Source: Bdellovibrio svalbardensis (GTDB taxonomy: Bacteria > Bdellovibrionota > Bdellovibrionia > Bdellovibrionales > Bdellovibrionaceae). Taken from it: a DNA stretch of 64,000 nucleotides. A program made the position numbers and the translations under genes. Shown here one piece after another: positions 26,196 to 35,013 of this stretch; positions within the stretch are counted from its first letter, which is position 1, and every line of letters starts with the position of its first letter. Below the pieces are notes generated by a model. The model worked only from the letters and a program-made list of their open reading frames with translations, was not told where the DNA came from and ran no database searches. The stretch is taken from positions 124,001 to 188,000 of the forward strand of contig NZ_JANRMI010000005.1 of NCBI RefSeq assembly GCF_029531655.1. The letters run 5' to 3'.

Positions 26196-27017
26196 TTAGG
26201 TGCGCGCGCTGGCTTGTACGAAGGAATAGAAGAAAACGGCATTCGGGTCATTGGCGACCTTGGCCATTTCTTCCTTCATTCCATTCACCACATCTATGCT
26301 GACCAGTTTTGCACTTATCAACTGTTCACTGGCGCTCAAAAGTAGCTCCGCCCAATACTCGATGCAATCCTTGCGTGCTTGAGGATAACGATTGTCCAGG
26401 AACCAGGTTTTTACTTCTGTTTGAATATCGTGATAACCCAACTGCATAAAGAAATTTCCCAGCTTCGCACCAACGAAGGGATCGCCCCGTTGTTCAAGTT
26501 GGTACTCATTGAAGGCCATCCAGTACTTCCACACATTCGGCGAATATGGATCCAGGAAGAAAGAAGCGTTCATCACTTCAGTGGCATAGACCACCGATCC
26601 CGGGCGCAGCACGCGACGAACTTCTGAAAGCACGCGGATCGGTTCTGGAACATGCTCCAGAATCCAACAAAGATAGGCACCATCAAAAGAGTTTGCCGAA
26701 AACTCCATGCTGGTCGCATCCATTTCCTTCAGTTCAAAGCGGCCCTCCGCCCCCGGCAAATGACTGAGACGGTGTTTTGCCGCCGCCAATTGCTTGGTAC
26801 TGCGATCAATTCCCGTCAGCTGGATCTCGGGAAAGCGACGAAGAATGATCTCACTCTGCGCGCCCACCCCGCAGCCGACTTCCAAAAGTTTCTGCACGCC
26901 TGATAAATTCACATTCTGATAGACGGTGTACTCACCGAAGCGAGCCTGCTTGCGCAAACGCTCCTGCTCATCTTTTGAAAAACCATGCAAATATGGAAAG
27001 TCAGCACCCTGAGACAT
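26196..27017 (-). CDS. SAM-dependent methyltransferase (class I)
   Basis: The 273-residue cytoplasmic protein has motif I LLEVGCGVGAQS (about 46-57), an acidic end of strand 2 (LTGIDRS), KEMDATSMEF and the motif IV/V region GAYLCWILEHVPEP. It matches the Methyltransf_11/25 group. The C-terminal third, WFLDNRYPQARKDCIEYW, is helical. The substrate cannot be told. It precedes nothing co-directional that explains it; the upstream DUF4105 gene ends 24 bp before its start, so they may be co-transcribed. Confidence 0.88.
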   Translation of the reverse strand: MSQGADFPYLHGFSKDEQERLRKQARFGEYTVYQNVNLSGVQKLLEVGCGVGAQSEIILRRFPEIQLTGIDRSTKQLAAAKHRLSHLPGAEGRFELKEMDATSMEFSANSFDGAYLCWILEHVPEPIRVLSEVRRVLRPGSVVYATEVMNASFFLDPYSPNVWKYWMAFNEYQLEQRGDPFVGAKLGNFFMQLGYHDIQTEVKTWFLDNRYPQARKDCIEYWAELLLSASEQLISAKLVSIDVVNGMKEEMAKVANDPNAVFFYSFVQASART

Positions 27018-27041
27018 ACAACCTCCGGAACTTGAAAGCCC

Positions 27042-28985
27042 CTAGTAGTAATTAAATAACTGGATGCTATATTCCTCAAGGAATCTCTGATTGCGGTACA
27101 CACCGCGCAGGCCCCAAGTCTTCGTAAAGCTGTATTGAGTCTCAACTGTGGACTTAAAATAGTCTTTTATATCCCATGCTGAATCACGACGATATTGCAC
27201 ACTCGCCTGTGACAACAAATAAGGGGTCCATTGGTAATGCGCTTCCAAAAAAGGCCCGGCCCCGACCCACATCTTATTTTCGGAGTGAGCTCCATCGTAG
27301 TGAGCCTCCCCAAGAACTTGTGCGCTGACATCTAATTTTCCGAACAAGAAAGTCCAACCGCCACCCATTCGCAAAATAGCTTCTTGAGTTGGAGAGAAAT
27401 TCTCGTTGTAAGTACGCTCCACCCCTAGTTTGAATCTCCACGAATGATCGGGAATTAAGGTCGACCACGCACTGGCAGAAATCAATTCAAAGGCCGCAAA
27501 GTTTTCCAGTTGAAGCTCTTTTTCATTATTTCCCGAAAAAGGGCTTCCATATGAAAAATCCAAGTCAAAAAAACTGATCAATGAATAGCGTGGATAACCA
27601 ATCGCCGGATCCAGACGATCATGAAGGGCAAATCGATGTGACAACAGTGCCAAATCTTTGTCACTTGTCGTATGACGATAGCCCACACCCCAACGACCCG
27701 ATGGATGCGCCAAATGAGGACGTTCTTCTGGCGCGGGGTCTATCGAAATTTTGACAGGCTCTTCTGAAATACCACTGCGTTTTTCCAGCACCTGCATTTT
27801 CAGCTGAAATTCGCGACCGGCCTCTTGAACTTCTTTCGAATAGCGGTAGTCAATAAAATCAATAAAGGCGTCTAATATCTTCGCCTGCGAAGCTGCAGAC
27901 ATTTTATTGAAATTCTCTGAGTAAGTGAAACCATCCTGAATCTTGATTTGCTTCGCCAAAATTTTTAGCTCTTTACTTTCCTCGGGGCTTAGCAAAGCTT
28001 CTCGCTGAAAAAAGACCTGGCGAATTGATGGACGATAGACATAACTTTCAACCAAATCCGTTTTATTCCAAAGCACTCGAACGGTGTCTGCGGGAATCAC
28101 ATATTGATCCAACTTAGACAGTATATCCACGGACGGATCTGCGGCCTCTAGAATTGAAAGCATGTGGTAAGAACAGTTTTCAGTGACATACCAATAATCG
28201 ATCTGCCCGGGCCCCAATTCCCAAACATGAGCCACCAGCATATCAACCGCTTCAGGTTTTAAGCGAAGCTGGTACTCCCACAGATCGCGAGATTCAGCAT
28301 TATTATATTCGCGAACTTTGAAATAATAAGGTATCGCCTTGAATTTCCCCTGAAACATTCCAAAGAGACCTTTGAAGCCATAAAGAAAGGCGTTGTTCGT
28401 GTCTGCTTCCGCGGCGTAGTTCAAACCGTAATCAAGCAGCTCATAGCGCTTTCCATCTCTTTCCGAAGGCGCCTTGTTCACGCGCAAGAAAGTATGACCA
28501 AAAGCCGACGAAGGATTATTCAGATAGTAACTTGAGAATACCAGGGAAACAGACTGACCTTTAAGACCTTTTGCGAAAGCCAGATAACGTTCGCATTGTG
28601 CTTCCGGCCATTTGATATTCTGAGAAACTAAATGTTTTTTAAGCCAACGATAACGAGCTGGGAAGCGACACTGTGCTTTTTCATAGGAATCTTGAATTTC
28701 ATCGTCGTGAAAGAAAGCCTTAATGGTAGCTTGCAACTCAGCCTGAGGGTTCTGTTTCCCGTTGGGAGCAAAGAAAAACTTGGCACTGTCGACCTGACTT
28801 TCTGTGGTGCGGAAGAAATCAGTCTCAAAATGAAGGAGCTTCCGCCACTGTCGATCTTTATGTAGCTGCTGATCTTCAGCAAATTTTAGCACCCGATTTA
28901 AATCAGCCTCTGCAGCCAAAGCCTGGGCGGATGTTTGAAAAACAAAGACGGCACTTAAAAAAACAGAAAAACCAAATAGCTTCAT
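27042..28985 (-). CDS. DUF4105 (Lnb-type) periplasmic/outer-membrane protein
   Basis: The 647-residue protein has a signal peptide (about 1-24). An N-terminal helical domain is followed by the DUF4105 core (about 145-300). There SSYYLNNPSSAFGHTFLRV (His164) and ENCSYHML (Cys271) give the conserved His and Cys of a papain-like fold. Residues about 430-647 are rich in alternating aromatic strands and end SIQLFNYY, which fits a C-terminal outer-membrane barrel of the DUF7840 kind. Lnb-type domains are thought to be peptidase or acyltransferase-like; activity unknown here. Probable location is the outer membrane with a periplasmic catalytic part. Confidence 0.82.
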   Translation of the reverse strand: MKLFGFSVFLSAVFVFQTSAQALAAEADLNRVLKFAEDQQLHKDRQWRKLLHFETDFFRTTESQVDSAKFFFAPNGKQNPQAELQATIKAFFHDDEIQDSYEKAQCRFPARYRWLKKHLVSQNIKWPEAQCERYLAFAKGLKGQSVSLVFSSYYLNNPSSAFGHTFLRVNKAPSERDGKRYELLDYGLNYAAEADTNNAFLYGFKGLFGMFQGKFKAIPYYFKVREYNNAESRDLWEYQLRLKPEAVDMLVAHVWELGPGQIDYWYVTENCSYHMLSILEAADPSVDILSKLDQYVIPADTVRVLWNKTDLVESYVYRPSIRQVFFQREALLSPEESKELKILAKQIKIQDGFTYSENFNKMSAASQAKILDAFIDFIDYRYSKEVQEAGREFQLKMQVLEKRSGISEEPVKISIDPAPEERPHLAHPSGRWGVGYRHTTSDKDLALLSHRFALHDRLDPAIGYPRYSLISFFDLDFSYGSPFSGNNEKELQLENFAAFELISASAWSTLIPDHSWRFKLGVERTYNENFSPTQEAILRMGGGWTFLFGKLDVSAQVLGEAHYDGAHSENKMWVGAGPFLEAHYQWTPYLLSQASVQYRRDSAWDIKDYFKSTVETQYSFTKTWGLRGVYRNQRFLEEYSIQLFNYY

Positions 28986-29021
28986 CGCGAAAGACTATCC
29001 GGTGTCCCCATTGAAGGAAAT

Positions 29022-29058
29022 AAAAAAACGCAGTGGTTTTAGCCCCTGCGTTTTTTTT
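29022..29058 (-). terminator. Terminator of the DUF3015 gene
   Basis: AAAAAACGCAG and CTGCGTTTTTT pair around a 12-nt loop. It lies 32 bp downstream of the minus-strand DUF3015 gene and has a T run on that strand. Confidence 0.8.
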
Positions 29059-29090
29059 GTTTTCATTTAAATTCAAATTGAATCTAAAAA

Positions 29091-29582
29091 CTAAGCGCCA
29101 CAAGCGCCGTTTGAAGCAACAACCTGGTGGATGTTTGCTTCAATAGCAGCTGGTTGCATGTTTGTTTCAACGAAGATTTTGTTGTAGTTCTTTTTCAAAG
29201 AAGAACCCATTACTTTAGCATCGCAATTCATAAGATTTGCAAGACCTGCCAAAGTTTCACCTTGTCCACGAGCAGCGTCGTTAGCCAAAGCCACTTTGTT
29301 CACTTCGATAAATGCAGGAACTTCTTTACCAGATTTGAAAACTGCATCTTGTTGGCAGTTCAAAGTTCCAGTTGAAATACCGAAAGTTTGGCTTCCAGAA
29401 GTACCGTTCGTTGTCGCCGCCAATACTTGATTTCCATCTTGGCCCATCACGATAGAACCGAATCCGCAACCCGCAGAACCGTAACCTTGGCCTGAAAGTT
29501 CAGACAAGAGACCTTTTTTACCTGCAGCGTGAGCAGCACCAGATACCAACATCGCGATAACAACATACTTAGCAAATTTCAC
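29091..29582 (-). CDS. DUF3015 secreted protein
   Basis: The 163-residue precursor has signal MKFAKYVVIAMLVSGAAHA. The mature protein carries YGSAGCGFGSIVMG, TFGISTGTLNCQQD, ALANDAARGQGETLAGLANL, LMNCDAKV and a final Cys, in line with the DUF3015 family of small exported proteins. Four Cys suggest two disulfides. GGAGGTTTACGTGAA-type purines lie before the ATG. Function of the family is unknown. The gene has its own terminator, so it is probably monocistronic and, from its strong signals, well expressed (inference). Confidence 0.85.
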   Translation of the reverse strand: MKFAKYVVIAMLVSGAAHAAGKKGLLSELSGQGYGSAGCGFGSIVMGQDGNQVLAATTNGTSGSQTFGISTGTLNCQQDAVFKSGKEVPAFIEVNKVALANDAARGQGETLAGLANLMNCDAKVMGSSLKKNYNKIFVETNMQPAAIEANIHQVVASNGACGA

Positions 29583-29640
29583 GTAAACCTCCGTGGTGTT
29601 AATTCAGTTCTAAAATTGTGTAATGTCACTGTATTGCAGG

Positions 29641-29671
29641 CAAACAAAAACCCCTGGAGTTACGCACCAGG
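29641..29671 (-). terminator. Weak terminator downstream of the Gld-like operon
   Basis: CCTGG (29653-29657) and CCAGG (29667-29671) form a short stem. On the minus strand GGTTTTTGTTTG follows. It would end transcripts coming from the DUF429 gene at 29741. Confidence 0.5.
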
Positions 29672-29712
29672 TCCTGACCACCAACGAACTCAGGACTTTG
29701 ATCTAGGAGACT

Positions 29713-29731
29713 ACTCCGACGAAGTCGGAGT
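29713..29731. repeat. Short stem-loop repeat, copy A
   Basis: ACTCCGAC-GAA-GTCGGAGT is an 8-bp perfect stem with a 3-nt loop, followed by GTAGA. A related element with a compensated base pair lies at 35971-35989. Both are between the stop of one minus-strand gene and the start of the next, in the style of REP elements. Confidence 0.65.
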
Positions 29732-29740
29732 GTAGACCAG

Positions 29741-30778
29741 TCAGAAGCTATTCCACTTAATCGCAGATAGAGGGAAATCAATCCAGTCTTCAGACTCTGG
29801 AAAACCTGCAGGACGAGGTTCCGTCAGTCCCTTAAATCGCAGGAATGCGGTCAAGGCGCAGATGAAAGACTCAAAAGCATGATTGTTTTCAATCATCAAT
29901 TTCACGTCTTGGTCATAAACGAAGGCAACGTTGTGACTGCTAAGTGCATTTAAAATGGCGCGACGGCTTTCATCACCACCAATGGCGTGTTTATGGAAAA
30001 GCAAATGACTCTTCATCACGTTAAGCGAACGGCCGATTCTCCACACCGAAAGCTTCGGAAAAACTTCAATGCATGGGAAAGTCAGACGCTTTTGAATGAA
30101 CATCGCACGAGCCAACAAGGGGGCACAGTTCGCACCCATGGCATGTTGTAAAATAAACGGCTCTTCAATTTCCGAGGAAAGATACATCTCAACACAGCGC
30201 TGAGTATAGGGAGTGAACAACTTGCGCGGTTTCTTCCTTTTATGAAGTTTGCGCGTGTACTCCCACATCCACTTCACATGGGGCTCTTTACATGCCTCAA
30301 TGCCAGGACAGCCCTTTTCACAATTCAAGCAATGGGGCAAACGAAAAGGCACGTCAAAGGCCAAGAGATCTATTTCATTGTGATACTGAGCTATGATTTC
30401 ATGAATTTTGTAATCGGCAGAGTGAACCTCATCACTCTTGATCTTTTCCACCAAGCGCGAAAGGAAAACTTTCTTATGCTTGGGGTAATACTCTATGATC
30501 GCAACGCAGGCTTTGTCGGTTTTACCCCCACCAAGAGAGACACCAATAAAACGGTGAACCTCTCCCGCATGGGACGACTCCACGGCCCGAGGTTTCGAAG
30601 AGGCCGCTTTTAAAGATGACTTTGCGGGCGCCGCTTTCTTGGCCTTCGCTTTGACGGCAGCCTTTTTCGCAACAGCCTTTGAAGTCCCTTTTTTAAGAGG
30701 GACTTTCTTAGTGGTCTTCTTTTTTACAGAGGATTGACGGGTTTTGCGTCCATCACCTGAAAGCCGGCTTCTTGGCAT
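29741..30778 (-). CDS. DUF429 protein with histone H1-like basic tail
   Basis: Of 345 residues, about 11-66 are a Lys/Ala/Ser-rich, histone H1-like tail (repeated KKA, AKKAA). The rest fits DUF429, a predicted RNase H-fold group: FIGVSLGGGKTDKAC, LLAFDVPFRLP (Asp142) and CIEVFPKLSVW. Inserted after the second strand is a CX2CX3CX5C cluster (Cys150, 153, 157, 163) that could bind zinc or iron-sulfur. A nucleic-acid role is inferred from tail and fold. The gene overlaps the end of the GHMP kinase gene by 55 bp; GGAG lies 10 bp before the ATG. It ends the Gld-like operon. Confidence 0.78.
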   Translation of the reverse strand: MPRSRLSGDGRKTRQSSVKKKTTKKVPLKKGTSKAVAKKAAVKAKAKKAAPAKSSLKAASSKPRAVESSHAGEVHRFIGVSLGGGKTDKACVAIIEYYPKHKKVFLSRLVEKIKSDEVHSADYKIHEIIAQYHNEIDLLAFDVPFRLPHCLNCEKGCPGIEACKEPHVKWMWEYTRKLHKRKKPRKLFTPYTQRCVEMYLSSEIEEPFILQHAMGANCAPLLARAMFIQKRLTFPCIEVFPKLSVWRIGRSLNVMKSHLLFHKHAIGGDESRRAILNALSSHNVAFVYDQDVKLMIENNHAFESFICALTAFLRFKGLTEPRPAGFPESEDWIDFPLSAIKWNSF

Positions 30779-31719
30779 GCGTTTGCCACTCCTTGTTTTT
30801 TATCGGGAGGACACCAAACTAACACACAGCCACCGCCTCCAGCTCCACAAATTTTAACAGCCTCAGCCCCGTTCTGCAAAGAGAGTTCCGCCAAACGAGA
30901 GATCTCAGGACTTGAAAATTCCGGGGCCAAACGTACACGGGCCTCAAATTCACGTCTAAATAGCCCAGCAAGATCGCCCCAATTTCCAGAGCGAACCGCA
31001 TGTTCCGTCTCAATCGCAATTGCTTTCAAATCTTTCAAGGCTTGAATTGTGCTTGGATCTTTTGTGACAGAATCCTTCATCACTTCAAAATTATTAAGTC
31101 CTGAGTGATGGGCCTTGCCTGTGTAGATAAGCATGAACTTTTCCGCCAATGGAGTATTGGTGACATTCAAAACTTCCTGGTGAATTCCATCATATCCATA
31201 ACGAAGAACATTCAAGCCCCCCGACGCTGCAGGATAGTAATCCTGTGTTCCCGTCGGAGTGTTCAAAATCTCGGCTTCAATATTGTGAGCCACATGGACC
31301 ATTTGATGAACATCTTTAAAAGGTCGTTCACAGAACTGGGAAAAAGCCTTCATCAAACCAATCGTCAAACTGGAGCTTCCCCCCAGACCACCGCCGACAG
31401 GACTGTCCGACGAAGTTTTTAAAGTGAAACCCTTTTTAGGCATCCAATAGCGAAGCTGTGTTTGCAGCAAAACCATTTTTGGATCCGGATCCTGAAGAGC
31501 ATCTACCAAATTTGTGTAGCCCTTGCGCATCTTCAAATCCACTGACTCAAGAACAATAGTCTCATCATCATGGGGAGTCAGTTCGACAGTTGTAAAAACG
31601 TCAATGGCTACATTCACGGTGGATGCGCCATTGATAAACAAATAAAGGGGCCACAAATCCAATGTGCCCCCTGCCAAATCCACTCGCGTGGGTGATTTTA
31701 CTACAATCTTCTGTGGCAT
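30724..31719 (-). CDS. GHMP kinase, HddA-like sugar kinase
   Basis: The 331-residue protein shows PTRVDLAGGTLDLWPLY at the N-terminus, the ATP loop PVGGGLGGSSSLT (about 105-117) and the C-terminal GHMP motif KICGAGGGGCVLVW. The DLAGGTLD start is typical of D-glycero-D-manno-heptose 7-phosphate kinase and related fucose/heptose kinases, so a role in LPS or surface-sugar supply is likely but the exact substrate is open. No other heptose gene lies nearby. Its ATG shares a base with the DUF4340 stop codon, which ties it to the Gld-like ABC operon. Confidence 0.85.
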   Translation of the reverse strand: MPQKIVVKSPTRVDLAGGTLDLWPLYLFINGASTVNVAIDVFTTVELTPHDDETIVLESVDLKMRKGYTNLVDALQDPDPKMVLLQTQLRYWMPKKGFTLKTSSDSPVGGGLGGSSSLTIGLMKAFSQFCERPFKDVHQMVHVAHNIEAEILNTPTGTQDYYPAASGGLNVLRYGYDGIHQEVLNVTNTPLAEKFMLIYTGKAHHSGLNNFEVMKDSVTKDPSTIQALKDLKAIAIETEHAVRSGNWGDLAGLFRREFEARVRLAPEFSSPEISRLAELSLQNGAEAVKICGAGGGGCVLVWCPPDKKQGVANACQEAGFQVMDAKPVNPL

Positions 31720-32711
31720 TACTTCTTATCTTTCTTTTCAGCCAGCTGAGCCCGCTGATCTGCTAATGGATCTCTTACTCTGTTATTCTCTTTCGAAGGA
31801 GGGGTTTCTTTCAAGTCCTCAATCGTAAGTTTGATCAATTTATCCATCGCCCCCGGCTCAAGCTTTAAAAAAAACTGCGGTTCCGAAACCTTGGCGTAAA
31901 TTTTCAAATCCTTCGACTGCCCCACATCGACTTTCCAGTCCTTTTCAGCCAACTTCAAAGACAAGCTAAAAAGGGGTTTCAAAACAGGCGCTGCACCCTC
32001 AATAAACTCGGCAGCCTTCGCATCCGCAATCCCCTGCAGCAGTTCACGCACCTTGTTCTGATCTAAAACAACAGCCTTCTTGGCTGGGACAATCCATTTG
32101 CCCTCTTGCAAAGAAAGATCGAGCAGGCCTGCCTGATTTTTAAGATGAAGAGAGTCAATGGAAGCCATATTATGGCGCAGGACTCGACGGTCTCTGAAAT
32201 CAATCACCGTTTTACGAATTCGATTCTGCCATACAGAGTTTACCAAAAGAACGCGGCTTTCATTATTTCTGCGTGCGTAGGCATTTTCTTCGAAGTTTCT
32301 TTTTTCAGAAATTTCAAAAGAATCCTTTGCCCCGGCTGTCGTACTAAAAGTGATTTTCCCCAAGGGCTTATCCAGCCCATACATGGACCAGTTGACGCTG
32401 TTTTCATCTTTTACAATTTCAATGATTTTTTCGGTCGCCGAATTCTTAATAAGATCTTCCACCGCCGTATTGTCGGCAAGATCCTTCAAAGGCTCTTGAA
32501 CATTCCAGCCATCCACGGAGCGCTTTAAAATAAGTTTCTGCCCCGCCTTTTCGATCTCCACCGTATCCACTTGATCAAAGTTCACAGTCATCAACCGAGA
32601 CTCTTCTAAAAACTTCGCCTCTTTTTTCTTGTCCTGAAAATAATCATAGACCGCGTAACCGCCAAACAATAACAGAGCAATGACAAGTATGGAGCGACCC
32701 TTGAGTTTCAT
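31719..32711 (-). CDS. DUF4340 protein of the Gld-like ABC system
   Basis: The 330-residue protein has an N-terminal membrane anchor (about 6-24, ILVIALLLFGGYAVYDYF) and a periplasmic part of beta repeats. DTVEIEKAGQKLILKR and GWNVQEPLKDLADNTAVE are typical of DUF4340. It is coupled to gldG by a one-base stop/start overlap. In many bacteria DUF4340 follows GldG-type genes, so it is probably a periplasmic partner of the transporter. A charged C-terminal tail (about 305-330) is of low complexity. Confidence 0.85.
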   Translation of the reverse strand: MKLKGRSILVIALLLFGGYAVYDYFQDKKKEAKFLEESRLMTVNFDQVDTVEIEKAGQKLILKRSVDGWNVQEPLKDLADNTAVEDLIKNSATEKIIEIVKDENSVNWSMYGLDKPLGKITFSTTAGAKDSFEISEKRNFEENAYARRNNESRVLLVNSVWQNRIRKTVIDFRDRRVLRHNMASIDSLHLKNQAGLLDLSLQEGKWIVPAKKAVVLDQNKVRELLQGIADAKAAEFIEGAAPVLKPLFSLSLKLAEKDWKVDVGQSKDLKIYAKVSEPQFFLKLEPGAMDKLIKLTIEDLKETPPSKENNRVRDPLADQRAQLAEKKDKK

Positions 32712-34240
32712 TAGGCATTTCTCCTTTTAACCCACAGTCCAATGCTGACACCCAAAAGTAAAATTGGGAAAGGAATGATGAAAGCGAACAAGAAAACAGA
32801 GAATTTTGTCTCTGTCAGAAGCAATTGTGTCGATTGCGGCTCTTTAGCTGTGATGCTGATCAGGTTCTCTTCTTTAGCCAAGGCTGCCACAGAATTCAGA
32901 ACCAGATCTCGATTGAGGTTTTGATACAGCATTTGATTGGTCATAAAGTCGACGTCACCAGCAACAATCACACGGAACTCTTTGCCATCTGCCTGCCATT
33001 TGCCAGTCACTTCATCGACCAAAGCATAACTGCCCTGCGGTCCGTCACCCTTTAAACTCAACGTAGGAAATGCCACTGAATTTGGTGCCGTTTTGACAAG
33101 CTCATCCACTGTCATGCCTTCGACCGGAGTGTGCTTCAAGGCCTGCGGATAGCGATACAACGTCACTTCGTTTTGGCCAAAGCCCTTCGTGATCTGATTC
33201 ATTGGCGCAAAAATAGGCGCCGAAGTGGGCCCTTGATTCACACCTTTACCAAGAACAGTTTCAACGACATTCACAACATAGTTGTTCTGCAATTCAATTC
33301 CCAGTTTTTTAACCAGCTTTTCCAATCCCGCAGAATTTTGCGATTCGATCGCCAAAAACAGACTTCCTCCACGCTTTAGATAGTCTTCCAAAGCGGTGAT
33401 TTCGAAGTCCTGAAATCCTTGAATCGGTCCCGCAACAACAACGACATCGGCATCGTCTGGAACTTTCGTCGTTTGAATCAAAGGCAAGGTCTTAACCGTA
33501 TAACGGTTATTCTCAAGCATCACCTTCAATGCATTCAGGCCTAGGCCTTCTTTCGCGTCCTCGAGGCTTTTTTCACCATGACCGACCGTGAAGTAGATAT
33601 TTTTATTTTGCGTGCGTGTGACCTTCACCATCGCACTGGTAAATTCTTGTTCATCAATTTTTTCAATACGGTTGCGGCGACCTTTGTAGTCCAAGAACAC
33701 CACACCACTGCCTTTGTCGACGCCATACTCTTTCGCCAGATCCGGACGTTCATTCGCCTCGACAAACTCCAGCAGCACGCGGGGATTTTGGTCTTGGTAC
33801 TTTTTAATCAGTTCCCGGAACATACGACGATTGTCTTCGTTGCCCTCGACACCTTTTTTGTAAAAGAACAAAACTTTCAAATCAGAATCCAGGGACTTTA
33901 CCAGCTTGATCGATTGATCCGCCAAAGTATTGGTGTGCGCTGTCGAGAAATCCCAAGTTGCATAATGCTTAACGCCCAAATAGTTGACGACAATCAAAAG
34001 AGCCAGCATCAGGGCAATCAAGACGCCCATGCTCATTCCCTCTTTGGTCGTCTTCATCGTCAAAAACTCTTTCAGGAAGCGACGATCCCAATAAAGGGTC
34101 AATCCCAGGAAGAAGATTGAAAGACCTAAAGCCACCCAACAAAAAGGGACCCAGTCGCCCAACATGGAACGAATGATGACCATCGAAGTGAGCGACAAAC
34201 CAGAAAACAAAAGTGAAATTTTACCAAGCTTACTCATCAT
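32711..34240 (-). CDS. GldG-like ABC transporter accessory protein
   Basis: The 509-residue protein has three N-terminal membrane helices (about 8-25, 31-49 and 70-88), a large extracytoplasmic domain and a final helix (about 482-502). WDFSTAHTNTLADQSIKLVKSL and YFTVGHGEKSLEDA mark the GldG/ABC_transp_aux family (a ThuA/GATase-like fold). GldG works with the permease GldF and ATPase GldA. In Flavobacterium these support gliding; in other phyla the role is unclear. The ATG overlaps the upstream TAA (TAATG) with GGAG 5 bp before. Confidence 0.88.
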   Translation of the reverse strand: MMSKLGKISLLFSGLSLTSMVIIRSMLGDWVPFCWVALGLSIFFLGLTLYWDRRFLKEFLTMKTTKEGMSMGVLIALMLALLIVVNYLGVKHYATWDFSTAHTNTLADQSIKLVKSLDSDLKVLFFYKKGVEGNEDNRRMFRELIKKYQDQNPRVLLEFVEANERPDLAKEYGVDKGSGVVFLDYKGRRNRIEKIDEQEFTSAMVKVTRTQNKNIYFTVGHGEKSLEDAKEGLGLNALKVMLENNRYTVKTLPLIQTTKVPDDADVVVVAGPIQGFQDFEITALEDYLKRGGSLFLAIESQNSAGLEKLVKKLGIELQNNYVVNVVETVLGKGVNQGPTSAPIFAPMNQITKGFGQNEVTLYRYPQALKHTPVEGMTVDELVKTAPNSVAFPTLSLKGDGPQGSYALVDEVTGKWQADGKEFRVIVAGDVDFMTNQMLYQNLNRDLVLNSVAALAKEENLISITAKEPQSTQLLLTETKFSVFLFAFIIPFPILLLGVSIGLWVKRRNA

Positions 34241-35013
34241 TATCTCCAGCGAGAGGATTCAACTACACGTTCCGCCAAGAAGCAGAACAACACGATGATA
34301 CTGGCAAAGAAGATCAATCCATTCGTACGGATAGTTCCTTCCACCAAACTTGAAAGGTGCGAACTTAACGACACATGTTCAAAGACCTTGCGGGCAACGG
34401 CACTGTCCACTGCCTCCGCTCCGATTCCCACAAACCAGATCGAAACGTTGAATATAACCGAAGCGACATAAGCAATCAGGCTGTTGTCCGTCAGCGAAGA
34501 ACAGAACAAATCCATCGCCGCGTAAACGGCCCCAACCAAAAAGATACCAAAGAAAGCAATGAACAAGGGTGCCCAGTTCAATTTCGCCAAGGCCGCTGTG
34601 GCCAGTGGATAGCAAAGCGCAACCAGAACAAGTCCCAGTATCGCCCCTAAGGCTGCTAAATATTTACCAATGACAATTTGGAATGAAGTCACTGGGGAGG
34701 TCAGAAGCAAATCAAAGGTGTGCATCTTTTTTTCTTCCGCAAACAATTTCATGGTCAATGCCGGAACAACGAAAATCAAAACCAAGTTCAAGTATGAAAG
34801 CACGCGAAGAAAGACACCATAGTGAATGTTCAACTGATTCGCAGGAACGTTCTGTTGCATGACGTAGTTCAATAGAAGTTGCGCGAACATGTTCAGTTGA
34901 ATGGGATAAATCCAACTAAAGATCAAACTGACCAAAAAGCAAATGATCCAAAAAGTTGGTCCAAAGACGAAACCCTTGAGTTCTTTCTTAAAGATTGTGA
35001 ATGTGCCACTCAT
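34240..35013 (-). CDS. ABC transporter permease, GldF-like
   Basis: The 257-residue protein has about six membrane helices (near 18-38, 60-82, 100-125, 140-160, 170-192 and 228-248) with EEKKMHTFDLLLTSPVTSFQIVIGKYLA, cut here into TFDLLLTSPV and IVIGKYLAA, typical of ABC-2/GldF permeases. It overlaps the ATPase gene by 4 bp (ATGA), giving a transporter encoded as ATPase-permease-GldG-DUF4340. Cargo or mechanical role unknown. Confidence 0.88.
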   Translation of the reverse strand: MSGTFTIFKKELKGFVFGPTFWIICFLVSLIFSWIYPIQLNMFAQLLLNYVMQQNVPANQLNIHYGVFLRVLSYLNLVLIFVVPALTMKLFAEEKKMHTFDLLLTSPVTSFQIVIGKYLAALGAILGLVLVALCYPLATAALAKLNWAPLFIAFFGIFLVGAVYAAMDLFCSSLTDNSLIAYVASVIFNVSIWFVGIGAEAVDSAVARKVFEHVSLSSHLSSLVEGTIRTNGLIFFASIIVLFCFLAERVVESSRWR

